From the NCBI GenBank assembly GCA_013298265.1, contig JAAFHE010000305.1:1-5409 (forward strand): 5,409 nt of DNA, read 5' to 3'. Each line of letters starts with the position of its first letter. The first letter of the stretch is position 1. A model generated the notes under the pieces. It was not told the origin of the DNA, did no database searches, and saw nothing but the letters and a program-made list of their open reading frames with translations. Of this stretch, positions 1 to 5,409 are shown piece by piece. Made by a program: the position numbers and the translations under genes. Origin of the DNA: Lysobacterales bacterium (GTDB lineage Bacteria > Pseudomonadota > Gammaproteobacteria > Xanthomonadales > Rhodanobacteraceae).

Positions 1-1716
1 CTCGACGATGCCCTGCCGGTCGAAGTGCTCGACCATATTGACGAGTTGCTGCTGGTAGCCCACGCCCAGGGTGCGGTCCCAGTCGGAGCGGTTGTTGAAC
101 GCGGCGAGGCGTTCGTCGCGCGGCAACGCGGCGTCCATGACTTTTCGGTAATTTTCCACATTCAGCACCTGATTCGGCACGCGCGCAGGCCAGAACGTGG
201 GCAGGTACGGGTCGTAGTTGGGCTGGTAGCCGGAGCGGCAGCTGGCCGTGTCGGTCTGCCAGGGAATCGCCATCCAGCGCGTGATGGATCCGGGGAACTG
301 GGCGTAGAGCGGGCCGTCGTAGGAGGTCGCTTCGCCGGGTGTGAGCGTGGTGCCGTAGTCGGGCTCGGGATTGTCCTTGGCGCGGTGGCGCCAGCGGTAC
401 GGCTCGAGGTACATGGTCGCGTGGCGCACCGGCCAGGTCATCTCGCAACCGGGATGGAACGCATCAGCGAGGCAGAACTCCAGCGCGGCGCGGTCGAGCA
501 TGGCGGGCTGCTCGGCCAGCGGCACCTGGTCGATGTCGGTGGGCGGTTGTGCAGCGGGATCGTAGTCGGCGATGAACTGGCCGTTGGCCCAGTAGTCGAG
601 CAGCGCGAGCTGGGTCGTGGTCAGCGCATTCATGGCCCGCGGGATCGGCGGCATGGGCACGTCCATCGCATCGCCATAGACCCAGGGCCAGGGCTTCTGC
701 GAAATGTCGCCATCGCGCGGATTGCGGAACGCGTTGGCGACGGTGCGCCGCAATTCCTTGTAGGTATCGCCAGGCTGCGACAGCTTGTGCAGGTAGGCCG
801 GGTCGAGAAAGTGCTGCGGCATGCCGTAGCCGAAGCCGGCGGCGAAGCCGGCGTTCATCCACTGCAGGTCGCAAAGCGCCTTGAAGATCGGCAGCAGGTC
901 GTACCGGAACGACGGCCGGATCGGCGCGGGCAGCTGGCCCGCCTGGATGGCCACATCGGTCAACAGCGCATACATCGTGCGCACGGACTTCTGCTGTGGG
1001 CCGTAGTTCGGCGGTGCCACGACCACCCAGGCCGGCGCGACGTCGAGGTCGCGGCCGTCGAGCCGCACGCGCGCGGTGACGGGGCCGTCGCTGGTGTCGT
1101 CATACCAGCCGTCGTTGTTGGCGAAGGTGACCGGCGGCTGGCCGGTGATCGATGCGGACTTGCCGTGCCCGCCGAACACGAGCAGGCGGCCTTGCGCATC
1201 GGTGCGCAGCTCGCCAAGTTCGACGGGGATGTCCATGAAGGTGCCGCCGTCGAAGTGGTACGGCGGTCCCTGCGTGGCCGGCGTACTGATGCTGCGCGGC
1301 GTCGGCGTGATGGAGAGCTTGCCGCGCGCCGGCACGGGGACGCTGGCGTTGCGGCGCGTCGATGGCGTCGCGGTCAGGGCTTCAGGAATATCCAGCGCGA
1401 GCTCGAAGTTGTACCAGGCGGCCTTGTGGTTGGCCAATTCCACGGTCCATTCGATCTCGGCCCCGTCGTCCATGCGCAGTTCACGCACGACGTGCCCGGC
1501 GGCGTTGTAGCCATAGATGCGGAACTGGGCCACTTCACGCTTGAGCGCACCCGCGGCATCGCGGTAGTAACCCGGTGGCTGCGGTGCGGGATCGGTTACC
1601 TGCGGGCCGATGTAGTAACCGTCTTCTTTCGCGGAATTGCCGACGCGGGCGATGCCGATGGACGGATGGATCTTCGCGCAGACGATGCGTTCGTCCGGAC
1701 TGATGTCATGGCTCAT
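1..1716 (-). CDS. LodA/GoxA-family CTQ-dependent amino acid oxidase, 3' end cut off
   Basis: I translated 572 uninterrupted codons on the minus strand from the ATG at 1714-1716 to the window edge, with no stop. The N-terminus has the family hallmark IHPSIGIARVGNS at about residues 17-29, followed by YYIGP. The C-terminal part has HPGCEMTWPVR around Cys424 and ITRWMAIPWQTD containing Trp481 and Trp486. In this family (L-lysine epsilon-oxidase LodA and glycine oxidase GoxA of Marinomonas) a Cys and a Trp in these regions are cross-linked into cysteine tryptophylquinone, and the enzyme oxidatively deaminates an amino acid, releasing ammonia and hydrogen peroxide. A dedicated flavoprotein (LodB/GoxB) matures it, and its gene usually lies immediately downstream, here outside the window. 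LodA-like proteins are usually about 650-750 residues, so roughly 100 or more are missing. No signal peptide or membrane segment is seen. The start is supported by GGAGG six bases upstream and by the hallmark following directly. Family assignment is firm; the substrate is unknown. Confidence 0.93.
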   Translation of the reverse strand, partial: MSHDISPDERIVCAKIHPSIGIARVGNSAKEDGYYIGPQVTDPAPQPPGYYRDAAGALKREVAQFRIYGYNAAGHVVRELRMDDGAEIEWTVELANHKAAWYNFELALDIPEALTATPSTRRNASVPVPARGKLSITPTPRSISTPATQGPPYHFDGGTFMDIPVELGELRTDAQGRLLVFGGHGKSASITGQPPVTFANNDGWYDDTSDGPVTARVRLDGRDLDVAPAWVVVAPPNYGPQQKSVRTMYALLTDVAIQAGQLPAPIRPSFRYDLLPIFKALCDLQWMNAGFAAGFGYGMPQHFLDPAYLHKLSQPGDTYKELRRTVANAFRNPRDGDISQKPWPWVYGDAMDVPMPPIPRAMNALTTTQLALLDYWANGQFIADYDPAAQPPTDIDQVPLAEQPAMLDRAALEFCLADAFHPGCEMTWPVRHATMYLEPYRWRHRAKDNPEPDYGTTLTPGEATSYDGPLYAQFPGSITRWMAIPWQTDTASCRSGYQPNYDPYLPTFWPARVPNQVLNVENYRKVMDAALPRDERLAAFNNRSDWDRTLGVGYQQQLVNMVEHFDRQGIVE

Positions 1717-1722
1717 GAGCCG

Positions 1723-1727
1723 CCTCC
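1723..1727 (-). promoter_or_regulatory. Shine-Dalgarno of the LodA/GoxA-like gene
   Basis: The minus strand reads GGAGG, then six bases, then the ATG at 1716. This is a strong, well-spaced ribosome binding site. It selects this ATG over the out-of-frame ATG at 1707-1709 a few bases further on. Confidence 0.8.
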
Positions 1728-1800
1728 GATGAGTTGCGATGCCGCGGACCGGCACTGGCCCGCGGGGCCGGGCGACTCTCGCGCGAATCGGCGGAAGCGT

Positions 1801-1840
1801 CAAGCAAAAGTGTACATAGCTGCTATTGATGCATAAGACA
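1801..1840 (-). promoter_or_regulatory. AT-rich island, probable promoter/operator region of the LodA/GoxA-like gene
   Basis: In a GC-rich window this is the only clearly AT-rich stretch between cysA and the oxidase gene, about 85-125 bases upstream of its start codon. On the minus strand a weak sigma70-like pair can be drawn: TTATGC (1836-1831) and TACACT (1814-1809), 16 bases apart. The -35 match is poor, so the exact boxes are uncertain. Three short palindromes are packed here: TGTACA (1811-1816), ATAGCTGCTAT (1816-1826, five-base arms around one base) and ATGCAT (1829-1834). Such symmetry could serve a dimeric regulator. The position is suggestive; a specific regulator cannot be named. 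Confidence 0.35.
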
Positions 1841-1892
1841 CCACGCTGCCGCCCTGCACACGACGCGAGTGGACGCGTCCGACACGATGCGT

Positions 1893-1916
1893 GCGGCGCC
1901 AGCGCACCCGCGCCGC
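1893..1916 (-). terminator. GC-rich hairpin downstream of cysA, possible transcription end
   Basis: GCGGCGC (1893-1899) and GCGCCGC (1910-1916) form a perfect seven-base stem with a ten-base loop, about 40 bases after the cysA stop. A second copy of the right arm (GGCGCCGC, 1943-1950) can pair with 1893-1900 instead, giving a competing eight-base stem. No T-run follows on the minus strand, so this is not a classic intrinsic terminator. It could stabilise the operon's mRNA 3' end or act with Rho, or it may only reflect high GC content. Confidence 0.25.
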
Positions 1917-1955
1917 TGAATTGAACGGCGTCCGTCGACGAAGGCGCCGCCTCGG

Positions 1956-3095
1956 TCAGCGCCAGCGCGCGAGCGCAGCCTGTCCGTAGCGCGGATGCAC
2001 GACGCGTCGCCGCGTGATATCCGGCTCCCCGCTGTTGCCGGCCAGCGGGAACACGGTCAGATGGCGCGGCTGCACCGTGATGCTCATGCCGGACTGCAGC
2101 GAACGGCGTTGGGATTCCTCGCCACCGAGTTCGACTTCGAGCGTCTGTCCGAGCGCGGGGACATCGAGTTCCACATGCGCCACGCTGCCGGACAAATAGA
2201 TATGCCGCAGCGTCGCGCGCCAGCCCGACTCCAGCGGCGTCGGGGTCAGCGCGAGATGTTCGGGCCGCACATACGCCACACCGCTGCCGTCGGCGATGCC
2301 GTCCAGGCCGTCGGCGTCGAAACGCTGGTCGCCCGCATGCAGGCGTCCGTTCTGGATGCGCACGGGCAGCTTGTTGGACTTGCCGATGAACTCGAACACG
2401 AACGGCGTGGCCGGCTGCTGGTAGATCTCGTCGGGCGTGCCGACCTGCTCGATGCGCCCCTGGCTCATGACGACGACGCGGTCGGCGAGTTCCAGCGCTT
2501 CTTCCTGGTCGTGGGTGACGAACACGGTCGTCAGGTTCATCTCTTCATGCAGGTGCCGCAGCCAGCGGCGCAGCGTGACGCGGACCTGCGCGTCGAGCGC
2601 GCCGAAGGGTTCGTCGAGCAGCAGCAGGTCGGGCTCGGTCGCGAGGGCACGCGCGAGCGCGACCCGCTGGCGCTGGCCACCGGAGAGTTGCGAAGGATAG
2701 CGGCCGGCCATGCCCTCGAGCTGCACGCGCTTGAGCAGCTTGTCGACGCGATCGGCGATCTCGGCCTTGCTCGGCCTGCGCGCGCGCGGCCGCACGCGCA
2801 GGCCGAAGGCGACGTTCTCGAACACGGTCATGTGGCGGAACAGCGCATAGTGCTGGAACACCAGGCCGACGCCGCGATCACGCGCACCAACGCGCAGCAG
2901 GTCGCGGCCGTCCTGGGTCAGTTCGCCCGAATCCGGAAAATCCAGCCCCGCGAGGATGCGCAGCAGGGTCGTCTTGCCCGAGCCTGAGGGACCCAGCAGC
3001 GCGATGAATTCCCCAGGCGCGATGCTGAGGCTGACGTCGTCGAGGGCGCGGAAATCGGCGAAGCGGCGCGCGAGATGGGTGATGGCGATGGTCAT
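1956..3095 (-). CDS. cysA: sulfate/thiosulfate import ATP-binding protein CysA
   Basis: A 379-residue cytoplasmic ATPase that drives sulfate/thiosulfate import by the CysTWA-Sbp transporter. All ABC motifs are intact: Walker A GPSGSGKT (35-42), Q-loop Gln81, signature LSGGQ (137-141), Walker B LLLLDEP (157-163), D-loop GALD (165-168) and switch His195. After the nucleotide-binding domain, residues from about 235 to 355 form the regulatory TOBE-type domain usual in CysA. The length fits the family (E. coli about 365). A tail of roughly 24 residues, rich in arginine, follows the last recognisable domain. I chose the ATG at 3095 because the family N-terminus begins here and it lies one base after the cysW stop (TGA-C-ATG). 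The open frame extends upstream to 3251, but that stretch lies inside cysW and looks nothing like CysA. No strong Shine-Dalgarno is visible, which fits translational coupling to cysW. Confidence 0.96.
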   Translation of the reverse strand: MTIAITHLARRFADFRALDDVSLSIAPGEFIALLGPSGSGKTTLLRILAGLDFPDSGELTQDGRDLLRVGARDRGVGLVFQHYALFRHMTVFENVAFGLRVRPRARRPSKAEIADRVDKLLKRVQLEGMAGRYPSQLSGGQRQRVALARALATEPDLLLLDEPFGALDAQVRVTLRRWLRHLHEEMNLTTVFVTHDQEEALELADRVVVMSQGRIEQVGTPDEIYQQPATPFVFEFIGKSNKLPVRIQNGRLHAGDQRFDADGLDGIADGSGVAYVRPEHLALTPTPLESGWRATLRHIYLSGSVAHVELDVPALGQTLEVELGGEESQRRSLQSGMSITVQPRHLTVFPLAGNSGEPDITRRRVVHPRYGQAALARWR

Positions 3096-3096
3096 G

Positions 3097-3966
3097 TCAG
3101 TGTCCGCGCGGCGCGCGGGCGGCGAGTTCCGCCCCGTAGCGCCATTCCAGGAAGGTCTTGAGGCCGAGGGTGAGCAGGGCCAGGAACGCCAGCAGCGACG
3201 CGACCGCGAAGGCGCCGGCGTAGTTGTAGTCGTTGTAGAGAATTTCCACATGTAGCGGCAGCGTGTTGGTCAGCCCGCGTATATGGCCCGACACCACCGA
3301 CACCGCGCCGAACTCACCCATCGCGCGCGCATTGCACAGCAGCACGCCGTAGAGCAGCGCCCAGCGGATATTGGGCAGGGTCACGCGGAAGAAGATCTGC
3401 CAGCCGCTCGCCCCGAGCACGCGCGCGGCTTCCTCCTCGTCGCTGCCCTGGGACTGCATCAAGGGAATCAGTTCGCGCGCGACGAACGGCAGCGTGACGA
3501 ACACCGTCGCCAGCACCAGTCCGGGCACGGCGAAGATCAGCTTGATGTCGTGCGCCTGCAGCCACGGCCCGAACCAGCCCTGCGCGCCGAACAGCAGCAC
3601 ATAGATCAGCCCCGACACAACGGGAGATACCGAGAACGGCAGGTCGATCAGCGCGCCGAGCAAGGCCTTGCCGCGGAAATCGAAGCGCGTCATGGCCCAG
3701 GCCGCGGCGACACCGAACACGGTATTCAGCGGCACGGCAATCGCAGCCACGAGCAAGGTCAGCTTGATCGCCGCAATGGCTTCCGGATGCACCACGGCCG
3801 CCACGTAGGTGCCCAGCCCCTTGCGCAGCGCCTCGACGAAGACCGCCGCCAGCGGCAGCACCAGGAACAGCAGCAGGAAGCCCAGCGCTGCAGCGATCAG
3901 CAGCCCAGGCACGAGGCGGCTGCGGCGAGGCCGCGCATGGGCGGGAATTTTCAGGACGGCTTCCAT
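3097..3966 (-). CDS. cysW: sulfate/thiosulfate ABC transporter permease CysW
   Basis: A 289-residue inner-membrane permease (E. coli CysW about 291), one half of the sulfate channel with CysT. About six hydrophobic segments are visible, near residues 20-45, 65-92, 104-127, 143-166, 201-215 and 250-272. The cytoplasmic EAA loop that docks onto CysA is present, with Glu179-Ala-Ala and Gly185 in [13 protein letters not shown]. The following [19 protein letters not shown] (213-231) is the segment that typically separates CysW from CysT. The ATG at 3966 lies one base after the cysT stop (TGA-G-ATG), with a GGAG ribosome site seven bases upstream inside cysT. The frame stays open further upstream, but that stretch is cysT read out of frame. 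No defects are seen. Confidence 0.96.
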   Translation of the reverse strand: MEAVLKIPAHARPRRSRLVPGLLIAAALGFLLLFLVLPLAAVFVEALRKGLGTYVAAVVHPEAIAAIKLTLLVAAIAVPLNTVFGVAAAWAMTRFDFRGKALLGALIDLPFSVSPVVSGLIYVLLFGAQGWFGPWLQAHDIKLIFAVPGLVLATVFVTLPFVARELIPLMQSQGSDEEEAARVLGASGWQIFFRVTLPNIRWALLYGVLLCNARAMGEFGAVSVVSGHIRGLTNTLPLHVEILYNDYNYAGAFAVASLLAFLALLTLGLKTFLEWRYGAELAARAPRGH

Positions 3967-3967
3967 C

Positions 3968-4786
3968 TCAGCGCTCCGCCCAGCGCCGGCTCCAGCGCTG
4001 CAGCAGGCTGATCGCCAGCAACAGCAGGAACGACAGGGCCAACATGACGACGCCGACGGCGGCTGCGCCGGCATAGTTGAATTGTTCCAATTGCTTCACG
4101 ATGACCAGCGGCAGGATCTCGGATTTCATCGGGATGTTGCCGGCAATGAAGATGACCGAGCCGTATTCGCCGACCGCGCGCGCGAGCGCGAGCGCGAAGC
4201 CGGTCAGCAGCGCCGGCAGCAGCAGCGGGAGCAGCACACGCATGAAAGTCTGCAGGCGACTCGCGCCGAGCGTGGTCGCGGCTTCTTCGATATCGCGGTC
4301 CAGCGACTCGAGCACCGGCTGCACCGTGCGCACGACGAACGGGAAGCCGACGAAGATCATCGCAACCAGCACACCGAGCGGCGTGAAGGCGACCTTGATG
4401 CCGAGCGGCGCAAGCCACTCGCCGATCCAACCCTTGGGCGCATACAGCGCGGTCAGCGCGATGCCGGCGACCGCCGTCGGCAACGCGAACGGCAGATCGA
4501 CGAGCGCATCGAACAGGCGCCGGCCCGGGAACGAATAGCGCACCAGCACCCAGGCCACGAGCAGGCCCACGACCGCATTCACGAACGCAGACAGCAGCGC
4601 CGCGCCGAAGGACAGGCGCAGTGCCGCCAATACCGGCGGCGCGCTCAGCGTAGTCCACAGGCCGTCCAGACCCATGCCGCTCGCCTTCACCAGGAGCGCG
4701 GCGAGCGGCAGGAATACGATCAGCCCGAGATACGCCAGGGTGTAGCCGAGGCTGAGGCCGAACCCGGGCAGTACGCGTCGCGACAT
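3968..4786 (-). CDS. cysT: sulfate/thiosulfate ABC transporter permease CysT (CysU)
   Basis: A 272-residue inner-membrane permease (E. coli CysT/CysU about 277) that pairs with CysW. Hydrophobic segments lie near residues 14-36, 54-82, 97-116, 134-156, 186-205 and 240-263. The EAA coupling loop is clear (Glu168-Ala-Ala, Gly174, in EEAATTLGASRLQ). It is followed by ARAVGEYGSVIFIAGNIP (202-219), a stretch diagnostic of the CysT subunit. The ATG at 4786 lies three bases after the sbp stop (TAA-GCG-ATG), and no strong Shine-Dalgarno is visible before it, so initiation probably depends on ribosomes finishing sbp. A longer frame on this strand (from 4859) that overlaps this gene in another register is a shadow. 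Confidence 0.96.
   Translation of the reverse strand: MSRRVLPGFGLSLGYTLAYLGLIVFLPLAALLVKASGMGLDGLWTTLSAPPVLAALRLSFGAALLSAFVNAVVGLLVAWVLVRYSFPGRRLFDALVDLPFALPTAVAGIALTALYAPKGWIGEWLAPLGIKVAFTPLGVLVAMIFVGFPFVVRTVQPVLESLDRDIEEAATTLGASRLQTFMRVLLPLLLPALLTGFALALARAVGEYGSVIFIAGNIPMKSEILPLVIVKQLEQFNYAGAAAVGVVMLALSFLLLLAISLLQRWSRRWAER
3974..3977 (-). promoter_or_regulatory. ribosome binding site of cysW, inside the end of cysT
   Basis: The minus strand reads GGAG, seven bases, then the ATG at 3966. It overlaps the last codons of cysT and fixes the cysW start at this ATG rather than at the upstream extension of the frame. Confidence 0.6.
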
Positions 4787-4789
4787 CGC

Positions 4790-5409
4790 TTACTTGCCGA
4801 TGCCGAGCTGATCGAACACACCGCCGTCGGCGAAGTGCGTAGCCTGCGCTTTTTTCCAACCGCCGAACTGTTCGTCGATGGTGAAGGTGTTGACCTTCGG
4901 AAACACCGAAGCGTACTTCGCTGCGGCCTTTTCGTCGTAGGGACGGTAGTAGTGCTTGCCGGCAAGTTCCTGTGCCGCGGGCGTATAGAGGAACTTGAGA
5001 TAACCCTCGGCGACCGCGCGCGTACCGCGCTTGTCGACGACCTTGTCGACGACGGCGATCGGCGGTTCGGCCAGGATCGAGATCGACGGCACGACGATCT
5101 CGAACTCGTCCTTGCCGAGTTCCTGGCGCGCGAGCAATGCCTCGTTCTCCCAGGCCAGCAGCACATCACCGATGCCGCGCTGGACGAAGGTCGTGGTCGA
5201 ACCCCGTGCGCCGGTGTCGAGCACAGGCACGTTCTTGAACAACGCGGCGAGGAATTCCTTCGCCTTCGCGTCGTTGCCACCGGGCTGCTTGAGCGCGTAG
5301 CCCCACGCGGCCAGATAATTCCAGCGCGCGCCGCCGGAAGTCTTGGGGTTCGGGGTGATAACTTCCACGCCGGGCTTGATCAGGTCGTTCCAGTCCTTGA
5401 TGGCCTTGG
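4790..5409 (-). CDS. sbp: periplasmic sulfate-binding protein Sbp, 5' part missing
   Basis: The last 205 complete codons of a sulfate-binding protein, entering at the right edge and ending with TAA at 4790-4792. Family members are about 330 residues, so roughly the N-terminal third or more, including the export signal, is outside the window. Compared with the Salmonella/E. coli Sbp structure, the sulfate-contacting positions present in this part are conserved: Ser130-Gly131-Gly132 in TSGGARW (bases 5330-5338), Ala173 in GARGS (5207-5209) and Trp192 in AWENEA (5150-5152), with identical spacing. [20 protein letters not shown] and the C-terminal [10 protein letters not shown] and HFADGG blocks resemble Sbp more than the thiosulfate-preferring paralogue CysP, though this is a judgement from memory. 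Its place directly upstream of cysT shows that it feeds this importer. The operon promoter, where a CysB-type regulator would act, is not in the window. A GTG at 5366-5368 is an internal valine, not the start. Confidence 0.95.
   Translation of the reverse strand, partial: KAIKDWNDLIKPGVEVITPNPKTSGGARWNYLAAWGYALKQPGGNDAKAKEFLAALFKNVPVLDTGARGSTTTFVQRGIGDVLLAWENEALLARQELGKDEFEIVVPSISILAEPPIAVVDKVVDKRGTRAVAEGYLKFLYTPAAQELAGKHYYRPYDEKAAAKYASVFPKVNTFTIDEQFGGWKKAQATHFADGGVFDQLGIGK

Larger units (their letters stand above)
1717..1955. other. intergenic region between cysA and the oxidase gene
   Basis: This is the only sizeable non-coding gap in the window. From the cysA side it holds the GC-rich repeats, the perfect ten-base palindrome GGACGCGTCC at 1871-1880, the AT-rich island, and an untranslated leader with a possible CCGCGG/CCGCGG hairpin (1742-1747 with 1760-1765) shortly before the ribosome binding site. 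I see no tRNA, no small ORF with a convincing start, and no mobile-element end. Its length and content suggest that the oxidase gene is transcribed separately from the sulfate operon, although read-through is possible because no strong terminator is visible. Confidence 0.6.

Noticed and set aside
464..874. A 136-codon minus-strand frame inside the oxidase gene
   Set aside because: It is a shifted register of the oxidase coding sequence, rich in Arg and Ala, with no domain and no ribosome binding site of note.
25..1836. A 603-codon open frame on the plus strand
   Set aside because: It is the exact antisense register of the oxidase gene and stays open because that gene lacks TTA, CTA and TCA codons. 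Its translation is rich in Arg, Gly and Val with no recognisable domain, while the minus strand gives a clear LodA/GoxA protein.
1871..1880. The perfect palindrome GGACGCGTCC as a possible operator
   Set aside because: A ten-base GC palindrome is likely by chance in DNA of this composition, and it lies away from the probable promoter.
1995..2987. A 330-codon open frame on the plus strand
   Set aside because: It is the antisense register of cysA and carries no protein family signal. The cysA reading has every ABC motif.
3283..4011. A 242-codon open frame on the plus strand
   Set aside because: It is the antisense register of cysW. The translation is His/Arg/Gln-rich and low in complexity, typical of a shadow frame.
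4720..5280. A 186-codon minus-strand frame over sbp
   Set aside because: It is a shifted register of sbp with a Ser/Arg/Thr-rich composition. The sbp frame retains all sulfate-binding residues.
1..5409. tRNA, rRNA, CRISPR array, insertion sequence or phage element
   Set aside because: No repeat-spacer pattern, terminal inverted repeats, transposase motifs or tRNA-like cloverleaf were seen. The window is almost fully explained by five chromosomal genes.

Overview
The window is a GC-rich, densely coded stretch of bacterial chromosome in which every supported gene lies on the minus strand. Read in the direction of transcription (right to left) it holds the 3' part of a periplasmic sulfate-binding protein gene (sbp, cut by the right edge), then cysT (cysU), cysW and cysA. 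A non-coding gap of 239 bases follows, and then a large LodA/GoxA-family quinoprotein amine oxidase gene that runs off the left edge. High GC, avoidance of TTA/CTA/TCA codons, and an sbp-cysT-cysW-cysA order without cysP between them suggest a proteobacterium. A gamma- or betaproteobacterium such as a Xanthomonadaceae/Rhodanobacteraceae-type organism is plausible, but the sequence does not settle this.

Right two-thirds (1956-5409): a complete sulfate/thiosulfate ABC importer apart from the missing N-terminal part of Sbp. Sbp captures sulfate in the periplasm, CysT and CysW form the membrane channel, and CysA is the cytoplasmic ATPase that powers import for cysteine synthesis. The junctions are extremely tight (TAA-GCG-ATG, TGA-G-ATG, TGA-C-ATG), so this is almost certainly one translationally coupled operon. 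Its promoter lies beyond the right edge.

Gap (1717-1955): no gene. It holds GC-rich hairpin-forming repeats just after cysA, then an AT-rich island near 1801-1840 that is the best place for a promoter or operator of the oxidase gene, then a leader with a good Shine-Dalgarno.

Left third (1-1716): 572 codons of a LodA/GoxA-like enzyme. The family hallmark N-terminus and the C-terminal motifs carrying the cysteine and tryptophan that become the cysteine tryptophylquinone (CTQ) cofactor are visible. This gene is easy to miss, because it has no stop inside the window and an artefactual open frame of about 600 codons lies on the opposite strand. Its maturation flavoprotein (LodB/GoxB type) would be expected just past the left edge. 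It is the most interesting element here. Its substrate cannot be read from the sequence.
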